Shown: in pieces, positions 44,813 through 54,156 of the stretch
Position numbering within the stretch: the stretch's first letter is position 1
Layout of the letters: the number at the start of each line of letters is the position of its first letter
Origin: UBA868 sp016776875
GTDB taxonomy: Bacteria > Pseudomonadota > Gammaproteobacteria > Arenicellales > UBA868
Assembly: GCA_051201585.1 (NCBI GenBank)
Contig: CP179198.1
Location: 2,170,001 to 2,234,000 of the forward strand
Length of the DNA: 64,000 nucleotides
Direction: 5' to 3'
Program-made: the position numbers and the translations under genes
Notes under the pieces: model-generated
The model's input: the letters and a program-made list of their open reading frames with translations, nothing else
Databases searched by the model: none
Told to the model about the DNA's origin: nothing

Positions 44813-45415
44813 CTATTTGTCGCGCACTGAGATCTCCACCCCGCTGGGCTCACCGTTTTGGATATTACCAATAGTTGACCGACAGGCAGAAAAAACCAGA
44901 AGCAAATCCTGACTCGCCGCCAATTCGACGTAATCACCCTCTTTTGCGCTTGTTGGCTCATCTCGAATCAGGCCATCTTCACTTACAAAAGACTTCTCAA
45001 AAAGATTCCAAGGCGGTGGTGTCACTCGATACGGGATCCCGTACTCTTTTAACGTCTGCCGCAAATTATCTTCGCAGTTGGGGTACCGCTCGGCGTCTCC
45101 AAAAAATGTATAGCTTGACGCTGAGCATGCCGCATGCAACGAATCGTGAAAACCATCCGTTGTATCTTCTGAAAAAATCAACAGTGGTGAAAAATGATTG
45201 CTCACCAAGACGCTGCCTTTCTGAAACCGGGTCGAGTAGAGCGCGGTTCGCGTATGCGCCATAGACAAATACTCTTCAAAATCCGGGGCGACAAATGCCC
45301 AGGTATCCACAACCTGGCCTCCGCTTAAGGTTGCCAATCGAACGCTCTGGCCTTCTGAGACCAAAATCCCGGTGACTTCTCCAGGTGAAAGTTTTTGATG
45401 AATTTCAGAACCCAT
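44813..45415 (-). CDS. Urea carboxylase-associated (DUF1989) family protein
   Basis: A 200-residue protein of the DUF1989 family: GQSVRLATLSGGQVVDTWAF at the N-terminus, LSMAHTRTAL, and HDSLHAACS in the middle. The C-terminus has GDYVELAASQDLLLVFSACR. The family is often found with amino-acid or urea degradation genes. Its reaction is not established to my knowledge. It lies between the two oxygenase genes of this operon, about 35 bases from each. Confidence 0.83.
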   Translation of the reverse strand: MGSEIHQKLSPGEVTGILVSEGQSVRLATLSGGQVVDTWAFVAPDFEEYLSMAHTRTALYSTRFQKGSVLVSNHFSPLLIFSEDTTDGFHDSLHAACSASSYTFFGDAERYPNCEDNLRQTLKEYGIPYRVTPPPWNLFEKSFVSEDGLIRDEPTSAKEGDYVELAASQDLLLVFSACRSTIGNIQNGEPSGVEISVRDK

Positions 45416-45450
45416 AAATCTCTGAGTATCCTGATTAAAGTTCCGTTAAC

Positions 45451-46401
45451 TTAACTAATTTCGGCGACAGGGAAGGTATTACACCAAAGATCACGTTGAT
45501 AAGTACCATAGTGAAATGACTCAAACGCATCGAGGTCTCCAACCAATGGCTTTATTTCAATCTCCGCACTGGGATTGACAAAAAGCGGAATTGAATAGCG
45601 ATTGTCGTTGCCCACATTGATTACCCGATGAGGTGTTGAGGAGAATCGTCCGTTACTCCACATCTCCATTATGTTTCCAATATTGACCACAAACGTATCG
45701 GCGATTGGGGGCGCCCCCACCCATTGCCCTTCTTTATTTTGAATCTCTAATCCGCCAATACTGTCCTGCCAGAGAATCGTAAAAGCCCCCGAGTCACAGT
45801 GAGGCACGACGCCCAAGTTGTTCTCACTCAGAGGACTGTCTTGAGGGGGATAGTGATTTACTTTTAATCGGCTCAGCGGCCGGGAAAAATAATGGGCAAT
45901 GTGACTCTCCTCGAGTCCGAGTGCGAGTGAGAAACCCCTCATGAGCGTCTTTGCAAGGTCTTCTGCAGCTTCGAAATATTGCCTCATAATTTTCTGAAAT
46001 TCAGGACACTCCGGCGGCCATTGATTCGGTCCATCAAGCGGGTTTTCGGGATCAATCCGACGCTCATGCCCTACCCAGAATCCCTCCTGGTGACTGGTAC
46101 CCGCCCTTTGTTCTCCTTCGTAACTGCGATAGCCCAATGGCAGATAGCCTTGAATCTGGGGGGTGATCTTGAAATTCGTTTTGCGATTCATTGGCAATGA
46201 GAAGAATTCTGCCGATACGCGCCGCAAATCAGTAATTAACGAAGACGGGAACCCATGGTTTTTAATATAAAAAAATCCCACGTCTGCGCAGGCTGCCCGA
46301 AGGCTTTCGATACACAAGTCAGATCGTTCTTTATTTGCTAAAGCCCCAATATCAATGATGGGAATCTCTTCAAACGCTAACCGTCTTGTTGCTTTAATCA
46401 T
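45451..46401 (-). CDS. Isopenicillin N synthase-like 2-oxoglutarate/Fe(II) oxygenase
   Basis: A 316-residue oxygenase of the IPNS-like family. It has the N-terminal DIOX domain (IPIIDIGAL, ADVGFFYIKNHG), iron-binding HCDSGAFTILWQD (HxD), the distal His in STPHRVIN and the 2-oxoglutarate Arg in NRYSIPLF. ATG 46401 is chosen because GGAAG lies seven bases upstream; the frame is open to TTG 46419. It is the first gene of the - strand operon leading to the proline racemase homologue. The substrate is unknown. Confidence 0.87.
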   Translation of the reverse strand: MIKATRRLAFEEIPIIDIGALANKERSDLCIESLRAACADVGFFYIKNHGFPSSLITDLRRVSAEFFSLPMNRKTNFKITPQIQGYLPLGYRSYEGEQRAGTSHQEGFWVGHERRIDPENPLDGPNQWPPECPEFQKIMRQYFEAAEDLAKTLMRGFSLALGLEESHIAHYFSRPLSRLKVNHYPPQDSPLSENNLGVVPHCDSGAFTILWQDSIGGLEIQNKEGQWVGAPPIADTFVVNIGNIMEMWSNGRFSSTPHRVINVGNDNRYSIPLFVNPSAEIEIKPLVGDLDAFESFHYGTYQRDLWCNTFPVAEIS

Positions 46402-46633
46402 CGATTTACTTCCAATCAAATATTAAGTTATATCTATACAAATTTACTTTACACTGCACCAGTTAACTAATCAAAAATATTGCACGGTAGCGCAATATAA
46501 CTGATGGTTAAAAATAAAATAATCAGCATCGCTGACCAAATCAGCAAGCTTCTTTTAATTCAAATCAAACTTTAGAAGTTTGTAGTCTAAAGATCTTACA
46601 ATTGAATTTGTCGCCAAAAATTAGGTACCCCTC

Positions 46634-47518
46634 ATGACGCTATGGCACACGGTAATCGTTGTGTTAATCAATCTGCTTTGGGGATCGATGTTCATTGCGG
46701 CCGCAATCGGACTCCGCGAATTTCCGCCAATTTTTTTTACGGGTATTCGATTTGGGCTGCTTGCTGTTCTGCTCTTCTATTTTTTGCGAGTTCCTCAAAG
46801 GCTCATCGGACCCCTGTTTAAAATCGGACTGGTCATGGGGGTTGGCATGTATCTCACGCTATATCTCTCGATCTCCCTCGCGGAAAACACGGCATCAATT
46901 GCAGTCTTTAGCAAACTCGAAGTTCCATTTGCTTTGCTGTTGGGTGTGATTTTGCTCAGTGAGCGAATGGGCGCAGCGCAACTCACGGGCGTCTGTATTG
47001 CAATGGCAGGCGCCGTGATTATTACGTTTGATCCAGCAGCTTTCAGCGATCTTCCGGCACTCTTTTGGATGGCAGTCTCGTGCGGGTTTTCCGCATATGG
47101 CTTTATTCAGATTCGCCGGCTCGAAAAAGTTCACCCCTTTAGTATTGTGGCCTGGATATCCGTCGTGAGCGCACCAGCCCTGCTGGCGACGTCTATGATT
47201 TTTGAGCGTAATCATCTTGAGGTCATCCAAGCATCCACATGGTCCGGATGGCTGGCCTTGTGTTACACCGCAATCATGGGATCCGTGATCGCTAACTCCG
47301 GACTTTATTTTTTGCTGGAACGATATCCCGTAAACCTTGTCACCCCTTTTAGCTTGCTCTCTCCTATTTTTGCGGTGATTGGCGGCATTTTATTTTTAGA
47401 TGATGTGCTTACGGTCGGTCTCATCATTGGCGGTGGCCTGATCCTTTGTGGCGTCACCTGGATTAATCGACGGGCAGCCGTACTGACTCCCAAGCCCGAC
47501 TCAAGTCAAAGTCGGTAG
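46634..47518 (+). CDS. EamA/DMT superfamily permease
   Basis: A 294-residue inner-membrane protein with about ten transmembrane helices arranged as two EamA repeats, the first starting VLINLLWGSMFIAAA and the second ALFWMAVSCGFSAYGF. The late GSVIANSGLYFLLERYPV and PIFAVIGGILFLDD are family motifs. Members export amino acids and other metabolites. It is divergent from the oxygenase operon across 232 bases of AT-rich sequence, in which I see no clear motif. Confidence 0.87.
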   Translation: MTLWHTVIVVLINLLWGSMFIAAAIGLREFPPIFFTGIRFGLLAVLLFYFLRVPQRLIGPLFKIGLVMGVGMYLTLYLSISLAENTASIAVFSKLEVPFALLLGVILLSERMGAAQLTGVCIAMAGAVIITFDPAAFSDLPALFWMAVSCGFSAYGFIQIRRLEKVHPFSIVAWISVVSAPALLATSMIFERNHLEVIQASTWSGWLALCYTAIMGSVIANSGLYFLLERYPVNLVTPFSLLSPIFAVIGGILFLDDVLTVGLIIGGGLILCGVTWINRRAAVLTPKPDSSQSR

Positions 47519-47606
47519 TCGCGCGCCTAAGTTAAAATCCTTTACGTTATCGATCACTCACCTATTGTTTAACTAAGACGAGCAGTTGATTTTTTGGTCA
47601 ACACCC

Positions 47607-48741
47607 ATGATGAAAACTACTGATATTTTCGCCGAGCGAAAGTACGCTAATGTTCGAAAGCCACTGAGCGAGGCAAGCACACTTCCAGGTTGGTGTTATA
47701 GCGATTCACGCTTTTTTGAACGTGAACAGAGCACTATTTTTAATCAGTGTTGGCATTTTGTGGGCAGGGCTGACGAGATTAAATCGGTTGGCGACTATTT
47801 AATCTACGACAGTCCGCAAGGATCGTTGATCGTGATGCGATCTGATTCAGGCGTTATCAATGCATTTCGAAACGCCTGCCGGCACCGAGGCACACGCCTT
47901 TTAAATAAGACAGGCTCAACCCAACGCATTATCTGTCCCTATCACAGTTGGGTTTATGGAAATGACGGAGCCCTGTTACGGGCACCCGGTATGACCCAAA
48001 CAAAAGACTTTGAGACCGAAAATTGTCATCTTGCTACCGTTCGGCTTGAATCATGGTCGGGTTTCCTGTTTGCAAGCTTATCTTGATAAAGGTCCGTCAC
48101 TATCAGCGTGGCTTGGCGATATGCCTGAGTATTTCAGTAGGTATTCGGGCGCGGAATTTAAATGCGTCAGACGACGAAAATTCGCTGTTCGGTGTAATTG
48201 GAAATTCCTGATTGAAAATGCCCTGGAAACCTACCACACGGGAACGGTCCATCAGGCCTCACTCGGAAAACAGCAGTCAGAAATAATACCCACAAACGGT
48301 AACTGGCTATGTTTACGAGTATTCGTCGAGGGCAAAGACTCTGTTTCTGTCCTGCCCTCTTCAGATGACAGTTTTCCGATTCATCCGAATCTTGAGGGCG
48401 ACGAGCGCACCAGCACCTACTTTACAAACATACTGCCTTGTACCCAATTCGTTTTTGCGCCTGACGCAATGTGGTGGCTTGCAATTAACCCGGTCAGTGC
48501 GGGTGAAACAACGCTCGAGGTCGGATCCTGTTTCCGTGCTCAAAATCAAACGCGTAAAACGTTTGACCGCATCTCGAAAGCCTATTTCGATCGGTTAGAT
48601 ATGGCGACGCCTGAGGACAATGCAATCTGTGAGGCGCAGCACCTCGGCAACCTTGGCAACCTTGCGCATCAAGGGCGATTCAGTGCCGAGGAAGCGCTGG
48701 TGCATAAACTCGCCAACTGGGTCCTCGACCAAACGCTTTGA
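47607..48741 (+). CDS. Rieske (2Fe-2S) aromatic-ring/quaternary-amine oxygenase, frameshifted
   Basis: The N-terminal Rieske domain has CRHRGTRLL and CPYHSWVYG, the two halves of the [2Fe-2S] site, after LPGWCYSDSRFFEREQ. The C-terminal catalytic domain has NWKFLIENALETYHTGTVH, with the mononuclear iron ligands. They are in different frames. Removing one T at 48078-48079 joins GFLFAS to YLDKGPSLSAWLGD. The corrected length is 378 residues. The LPGWxY start resembles glycine-betaine and stachydrine demethylases, so a quaternary amine is a plausible substrate. No reductase gene is adjacent. Confidence 0.85.
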
Positions 48742-49740
48742 TCAGGCACTTAAGGCGTTCAGATAACCAAACAGCGAGACCGACCCACCGGTATGCAAAA
48801 AGACAACCCGCTCGCCCTTTTTGTAATGACCCTTGCGAATAAGATCAATCAACCCTGCTGCGCCTTTGGACGAGTAAACCGGGTCAAGCAATAAACCTTC
48901 GAGTTTTGCAAACATCCGGATCGCATCTATTCCAGCTTCAGTTGGCAGACCATAGCCCTCACCAACATAATCCGAATTTGCGGCGATATCCTGGGCACTG
49001 ACAACACCTGGGCAGCCTAATACGTCAGCAGTTGCAGTCGCCAGCTTAAATACATTTTCTTCTTGCGCCTCTTTGGCCGCCCGCACTGAAATACCCATTA
49101 CCGGAATATTGGCGTTAAGCGCCTTCAGTCCGGTCACAAGGCCTGCTTGCGTACCCGTGCTACCGGTGGCATGCACAATATGATCAATCACAAGACCACG
49201 GTCGTTCGCCTGTCCGACTAACTCCAGCGCACCGTTGGCATACCCTAATGCACCCGTTGTGTTCGAGCCACCCCCGGGAATCGTGTAAACCCTTTTGCCC
49301 TGCTTGCGAAAATTCTCGGCGACTGACTCCATCTCTGCGTTCATATCGAGACCCGCATTTCGGGTTTCATAGGTCGCGCCGTGCAGAACATCCAGAAGCA
49401 CATTACCATTGTGGTTGTAATTTTCGTCTTTATATCCGGTACGATCTTCAAGCAGGATATGACAATCCATCCCCAGTCTTGCGGCAAATGCTGCTGTCTG
49501 GCGGGCGTGATTGGACTGCGTCGCGCCCTGGGTCATTACAAGATCAGCACCCTCGGCCTGAGCCTCTGCCATCAGAAACTCTAATTTCCGCGTCTTATTT
49601 CCGCCCGTGGACAAACCCGTACAGTCGTCACGTTTTATCCAGATTTCAGGCCCACCAAGCGCTTCAGACAGACGATCCATCCGCTCCAGCGGAGTGGGTA
49701 AATGTGCGAGATGGACGCGGGGGAAACGAGCTAAATGCAT
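48742..49740 (-). CDS. cuyA: L-cysteate sulfo-lyase / D-cysteine desulfhydrase family
   Basis: A 332-residue PLP enzyme of the ACC deaminase/D-cysteine desulfhydrase family. The PLP lysine is in TGGNKTRKLEFL; QGATQSNHARQTAAFAA and IPGGGSNTTGALGYANGA are strongly conserved. Its N-terminus (MHLARFPRVHLAHLPTPLERMDRLSEALGG) reads in total like that of known CuyA proteins from marine bacteria, which convert L-cysteate to pyruvate, sulfite and ammonia. D-cysteine desulfhydrase is the alternative. It is divergent from a LysR gene across a strong inverted repeat. Confidence 0.82.
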   Translation of the reverse strand: MHLARFPRVHLAHLPTPLERMDRLSEALGGPEIWIKRDDCTGLSTGGNKTRKLEFLMAEAQAEGADLVMTQGATQSNHARQTAAFAARLGMDCHILLEDRTGYKDENYNHNGNVLLDVLHGATYETRNAGLDMNAEMESVAENFRKQGKRVYTIPGGGSNTTGALGYANGALELVGQANDRGLVIDHIVHATGSTGTQAGLVTGLKALNANIPVMGISVRAAKEAQEENVFKLATATADVLGCPGVVSAQDIAANSDYVGEGYGLPTEAGIDAIRMFAKLEGLLLDPVYSSKGAAGLIDLIRKGHYKKGERVVFLHTGGSVSLFGYLNALSA

Positions 49741-49786
49741 TGGAAGGATCCGTATAAATTCGAGAAATCGAGTATTAAGCAGTGCC

Positions 49787-49814
49787 GTCTTGATTTCAAA
49801 TGCAAAATCAAGAC
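49787..49814. promoter_or_regulatory. Candidate LysR operator between cuyA and lysR
   Basis: GTCTTGATTT (49787-49796) and AAATCAAGAC (49805-49814) form a perfect 10-bp inverted repeat with an 8-base spacer. It lies 36 bases before the LysR-type gene start and 47 bases before the cuyA start. Size and position fit a LysR-type binding box controlling both directions. Confidence 0.65.
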
Positions 49815-49849
49815 TACAATATGCGACCCTCGCATTTTAGGCAAATGTT

Positions 49850-50752
49850 ATGCGTCTCGAGTGGTTAGAAGATATCTTGGCAGTAATTGAAACCGGATCA
49901 TTTATTGAAGCGGCCAAGCGACGATTCTTATCCCAACCGGCGTTCTCTCGCCGAATTCGAATGATCGAAGCGCATGTGGGTGCGGAACTTTTTGACCGAT
50001 CAAAAAAGCCGGTACAACTCAAATCGGGGGTCAGTACGCACCAAGCATCAATAAGAGAGCTTGTTGCCCGCTTGCATGAGCTCAAGGCAGATTTAAAAAA
50101 ACAGGATCAGGATGGTGAAAATCAAATCATCATTGCAAGTCAGCACGCAATCACGACGTCTGTTGCCCCTTCACTCATAAAAAATATTTCTGCAAAAAAT
50201 AACTTAAGCACCTTACTCAAATCCGCAAACCGAGATGAGTGCTACGCGCTCCTGATGACCAAGCAGGTCGATCTGATCTTAATTCACCATTCAAATGCAG
50301 ATGAATCACTTGACCACCAAGGTTTTTTCCAGGAGTACGAACTTTCTAAAGAACGACTGATTCCGGTTTGCCTGGGTTCTGAACATAACGCAATCAAAAG
50401 CCACATAATTGAAGGGCGGCTTCCAGTCATCGCATACCCATCTGACTCCTATCTGGGTCAAGTGATAGAACGGGAAGTATTTTTCCAGCTACGCGCCCAG
50501 CTCACAATTGACCGAGTAGCCGAAACCTCTCTAACGCTCGCTATTCTGCCAATGACGGTGGCAGGCGTGGGGGTCGGATGGCTTCCGGACTCACTGGTTG
50601 CTGCTGATCTCGCTTCTGGCCTCCTTACTGACTTACGAGACGCATTGCCTGATTGCGAACTCAGCGTAATGGCTATCCAGCTTCGTGATTCAGAGTCGAT
50701 ATTTAAATCTGAAGTCTGGGAGACCGTCGCCGCGTATATTGACCACCGGTAA
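49850..50752 (+). CDS. LysR family transcriptional regulator
   Basis: A 300-residue LysR-type regulator: the helix-turn-helix spans residues 1-60 (FIEAAKRRFLSQPAFSRRI) and the effector domain follows. It is transcribed away from cuyA, and the 109-base gap contains a perfect inverted repeat, so it probably regulates cuyA in response to a sulfonate or related metabolite. It ends 10 bases before the 3' end of the convergent hydrolase gene. Confidence 0.9.
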   Translation: MRLEWLEDILAVIETGSFIEAAKRRFLSQPAFSRRIRMIEAHVGAELFDRSKKPVQLKSGVSTHQASIRELVARLHELKADLKKQDQDGENQIIIASQHAITTSVAPSLIKNISAKNNLSTLLKSANRDECYALLMTKQVDLILIHHSNADESLDHQGFFQEYELSKERLIPVCLGSEHNAIKSHIIEGRLPVIAYPSDSYLGQVIEREVFFQLRAQLTIDRVAETSLTLAILPMTVAGVGVGWLPDSLVAADLASGLLTDLRDALPDCELSVMAIQLRDSESIFKSEVWETVAAYIDHR

Positions 50753-50762
50753 ATCAGAAACG

Positions 50763-51518
50763 CTAAATTAAAAAGCTTCGAATCAGGTCATTAACGACTA
50801 CTGGTTTCTCCATATGGACGTTATGCGCACACCCTTCAACAATCTCAATGCGCACATCTGGAATCCGATCCAGGAAAAGCTGCTGCTGGCTCCAATCATA
50901 CGATCGGTCCTCACGCGCCCAAATCACGAGCGTGGGCGCCATAATTTGACTCAACTGCTCTCGGCCATCCCAATGCTCCCACGCCTCAAGGCTAGCGAGC
51001 GCCGCTTGCTTGGTGGCTTTTGCACCTTCTGATTGACATAGCGATAACCCGGCTTCGAAATCGGGATTCAAAAACCACGTTCGCGCGATGTTCTCGCGCG
51101 CATGCTCGAGACCTAGGTTCAGGATTTTCCTTCTTGACTCTTCGATGGGCTCAAATCGGTTGGGTAACACGCCCATCGACCCTGTTCCCAAACAAATCAA
51201 GCGGTTGATGCGCTCGGGCCGGTTTGCGGCCATTTCTTGAACAATCATACCGCCCATCGAGTGACCAAGTAGATCAACTTTGTCAATCTCGAGATAATCA
51301 AGAAGACGGCAAATATCATCGACATTACCGGGGATGCTTGACGGTGCCTCCAGGTGAGCACTTTCTCCATACCCCGCAAGTGACGGCATGATTAGCTCGA
51401 AATCATCTTGCAACGGCTCCTGAAACTGCCACATAAACTGTCCACCAAGATAGCCATGGACAAGCATTAACGGGGAGCCTGAGCCTACCCGACGATGCAT
51501 TAACAAATCCTTACTCAT
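50763..51518 (-). CDS. Alpha/beta hydrolase
   Basis: A 251-residue soluble alpha/beta hydrolase. It has the oxyanion-hole segment LVHGYLGG, the nucleophile elbow LLGHSMGGMI, the acid Asp in WAREDRSYD and the His in CAHNVHME. No signal peptide is present. It lies 22 bases after proW on the same strand and probably belongs to the betaine-type transporter operon. The ester or carbon-carbon bond substrate is unknown. Confidence 0.86.
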   Translation of the reverse strand: MSKDLLMHRRVGSGSPLMLVHGYLGGQFMWQFQEPLQDDFELIMPSLAGYGESAHLEAPSSIPGNVDDICRLLDYLEIDKVDLLGHSMGGMIVQEMAANRPERINRLICLGTGSMGVLPNRFEPIEESRRKILNLGLEHARENIARTWFLNPDFEAGLSLCQSEGAKATKQAALASLEAWEHWDGREQLSQIMAPTLVIWAREDRSYDWSQQQLFLDRIPDVRIEIVEGCAHNVHMEKPVVVNDLIRSFLI

Positions 51519-51540
51519 TTTTGCTCACCGTGGATCCCGA

Positions 51541-53043
51541 CTAAACACGCCCTTTTCCTTGAATGACTCGATCTAAAATCAAAGCGCAGAACAAGATCGC
51601 AACTCCAGCAAGAATGCCCTGTCCCACGTTCGCGTACTGAAGTGCTTCCAGTACATCCTGACCCAAACCTTTCGCGCCAATTAAAGAGGCAACCACTACC
51701 ATCGCCAAACTGAGCATAACAGTCTGATTAACACCTGCCAGAATAGTAGGCATGGCGAGCGGTAAATCAACCTTGGTCAGCAGGTACCATTTGGATGCGC
51801 CATAGGCAATTGCTGCCTCTCGAATCGTTTCGGGAACGCCCTTTAATCCTAAAACCGTTAAGCGCACCACAGGGGTACCGCCAAAAATCATCGTAATAAT
51901 CACCGCTGCTACTTTCCCGGTTCCAAAAAAGGCAATAACCGGGATCATGAATACAAAAGCGGGCATCGTTTGCATGAAATCCATGATCGGACGTATCAGC
52001 GCATAAAAGCGTGGCCGGGTCGAACAATAAATGCCGAGCGGAATACCAATTGAAATGCTGAGAATGGCGGCAGTGCCAAGCAACGCAAGAGTTGTCATCG
52101 CCTTAACCCAAAATCCCAATAACCCCATGTAAGCCAAAAATGCGATCGAATAAATAGCCGCTCGTGGACCTGCTGACAAGCCCGTCATCACAGCAATAGC
52201 GCTGATCACAACAATCCATGGAGTCTTTACAAACAGCATTTCAAGCGAATCAAGTACGCTCCGAATCCCGATCGTAATCGCAGAAAAAAGCGCATCCCCT
52301 TTAATTACGGCATAGTCAAACGCTCGCTCTACACCATCAATAGACATCAACCGAATCTCAGGATGAGTCGGAAAGTCTTCAAACAGTGCAATGAGGTTTG
52401 GAAAACTATAGTGAACCGCTGATAGCAGCATGACCGTAGATGAAAACAGCACGGTCAGGCCTATATCAACAGACCGCATTCCAGATTGAATCGAACGATC
52501 AGACAACCACTCAGAAAAGCGTTTTTCTAAAATCTTGTTTGCCAGCGCTGCCTGCAAAATACGGACCGTGGTCCAGAGCATAATGCCCATAATCGCAATC
52601 CAGAAACCCATCTCTTCAACCCGCTGAGCCTCCTGAACGTAACCTGCAATCGAATCCTCCAACGATTTGATCGTTCTTTTAAAAACATCCACCTTATCGG
52701 AATTGGACTCGATGGCTGCTTGCAACTGTTTTTGTCGAAAATCAATTGTGGATTGAATTTGGTCTATTTTTTGGTAGGCATCTGCACTGATGTTTCCAAA
52801 AAATCCACGTACGATCTGAACCACCGCAAAAGTTTCAATCAACAAAAAAGCAAGTGCCCAGCTCCAGATATTTCGAATACCAAACCACAGTGTGCCCAGT
52901 AAGAAAGCCGCCCAATTAAAAGAAAAAACATAGCGGGTACTATTATTGATCCGCGCAAATTCTTTGACGTAATAATCTGAACTTGTCTTAACAAACTTCC
53001 GTATCTGTTTGTCATTAATCATTGCGCTATCCGATTTACTCAT
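51541..53043 (-). CDS. proW: Quaternary-amine ABC transporter permease with long N-terminal extension (ProW-like)
   Basis: The C-terminal 280 residues are a ProW/OpuAB permease (SISIGIPLGIYCSTRP, FVFMIPVIAFFGTGKVAAVI, GVPETIREAAIAYGASKWYLLTKVDLPLA in total). The first 220 residues are extra: a FNWAAFLLGTLWFGIRN hydrophobic domain, a charged coiled-coil-like stretch (residues 95-135) and a further helix. Typical ProW is about 350 residues; this is 500. ATG 53043 is used because it overlaps the proV stop (ATGAGTAA). It imports glycine betaine or similar solutes, by family. Confidence 0.86.
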   Translation of the reverse strand: MSKSDSAMINDKQIRKFVKTSSDYYVKEFARINNSTRYVFSFNWAAFLLGTLWFGIRNIWSWALAFLLIETFAVVQIVRGFFGNISADAYQKIDQIQSTIDFRQKQLQAAIESNSDKVDVFKRTIKSLEDSIAGYVQEAQRVEEMGFWIAIMGIMLWTTVRILQAALANKILEKRFSEWLSDRSIQSGMRSVDIGLTVLFSSTVMLLSAVHYSFPNLIALFEDFPTHPEIRLMSIDGVERAFDYAVIKGDALFSAITIGIRSVLDSLEMLFVKTPWIVVISAIAVMTGLSAGPRAAIYSIAFLAYMGLLGFWVKAMTTLALLGTAAILSISIGIPLGIYCSTRPRFYALIRPIMDFMQTMPAFVFMIPVIAFFGTGKVAAVIITMIFGGTPVVRLTVLGLKGVPETIREAAIAYGASKWYLLTKVDLPLAMPTILAGVNQTVMLSLAMVVVASLIGAKGLGQDVLEALQYANVGQGILAGVAILFCALILDRVIQGKGRV

Positions 53044-54100
53044 CGCGATGCTCCGCAATTGAGTTAAGCAGCACTTTTTGTGTCACGACACCTGTTGCCG
53101 CGTGCACGTCGTTTTCAATCACAATTGGACCATCAGTTTTAACCAGCTTTTCAATGAGCATTCCAATCGCAGCATCCTCGCTCGCCCTGACCGCATCTGC
53201 CGGAAATGGGCCGTGTGCCTGCTCATATTGCTGGACGGATATCATGATCGACTTTGCCTTCACGATAGCCAATCGACTGATTCCTTTTACAAAGTCTGCA
53301 ACGTAACCATCATTAGGGGCCATAATAATTTCTTCAGGCGTACCCACTTGAATCACCTGACCATCTCTCATAATCGCGATCCGATGCCCTACCTTGACCG
53401 CCTCGTCCAGATCGTGCGTAATAAAAACAGTCGTTTTTCTTAACTGCCGAGACAACTTGATGAACTCCGACTGGAGCTGTCGCCTAATCAACGGATCCAA
53501 GGCGCTAAAGGGTTCATCCATTAAAAGAATTTCAGGGTCGGCGGCGAGCGCACGAGCGAGGCCCACTCGCTGCTGCATGCCGCCCGAAAGCTCATGAGCA
53601 TATTTGCTGCCCCAACCTGTTAGCTCAACAATGTCGAGGATCTCCTCGGCCCGGCGATACCTTTGATTCTTGTTAACCCCTCGGATTTCAAGGGGCAGCG
53701 CAATATTGTCGATCACAGACCGATGCGGCATCAGCGCAAAATTCTGGAACACCATGCCGATCTTTTTATTACGAAAGGTCCGAAGCGCCTCTTTCTCGAG
53801 CGCCATTACATCCTGACCATCGATCAGAATTTTTCCCAGTGTGGGCTCCAAAAGACGATTGATATGCCGAACCAGCGTCGACTTGCCACTTCCAGACAAT
53901 CCCATCACGCAAAAAATTTCGCCAGGATTAACCTCAAAAGACACATCTGAGACGCCGATGACAGCGTTGTATTTCTCAAGCGCGTGTTGTTTCGAGATTT
54001 GCTTTTTTGCTATTGCTTCAAGCACCTCAGGCGAGGCGTTGCCAAATATCTTTGAGACGTTCTGAATCTCAATAAAGCTGCCGGAATGATTTTGTGACAT
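53036..54100 (-). CDS. proV: Quaternary-amine ABC transporter ATP-binding protein (ProV-like)
   Basis: A 354-residue ATPase of the OpuAA/ProV type: Walker A GLSGSGKST, Q-loop MVFQNFALMPHRSV, signature LSGGMQQR, Walker B ILLMDEPFSALDPL and H-loop ITHDLDEA. A C-terminal region after FVKGISRL resembles the CBS-type regulatory segment of ProV. It starts at ATG 54100 just after a strong terminator hairpin and without a ribosome-binding site I can recognise. It overlaps proW by 8 bases. Confidence 0.9.
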   Translation of the reverse strand: MSQNHSGSFIEIQNVSKIFGNASPEVLEAIAKKQISKQHALEKYNAVIGVSDVSFEVNPGEIFCVMGLSGSGKSTLVRHINRLLEPTLGKILIDGQDVMALEKEALRTFRNKKIGMVFQNFALMPHRSVIDNIALPLEIRGVNKNQRYRRAEEILDIVELTGWGSKYAHELSGGMQQRVGLARALAADPEILLMDEPFSALDPLIRRQLQSEFIKLSRQLRKTTVFITHDLDEAVKVGHRIAIMRDGQVIQVGTPEEIIMAPNDGYVADFVKGISRLAIVKAKSIMISVQQYEQAHGPFPADAVRASEDAAIGMLIEKLVKTDGPIVIENDVHAATGVVTQKVLLNSIAEHRDE

Positions 54101-54108
54101 TTTTTTCG

Positions 54109-54135
54109 AAAAAAAACCGGCGCCGCAGCGCCGGT
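54109..54135 (-). terminator. Intercistronic rho-independent terminator between proX and proV
   Basis: ACCGGCGC (54116-54123) pairs perfectly with GCGCCGGT (54128-54135) around a 4-base loop. On the - strand the stem is followed by eight T residues (54116-54109). It begins 22 bases after the proX stop and ends 9 bases before the proV start. It should stop most transcripts after proX, so that the binding protein exceeds ATPase and permease. Confidence 0.85.
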
Positions 54136-54156
54136 CTTATTATAGGCTTTGCCAGA

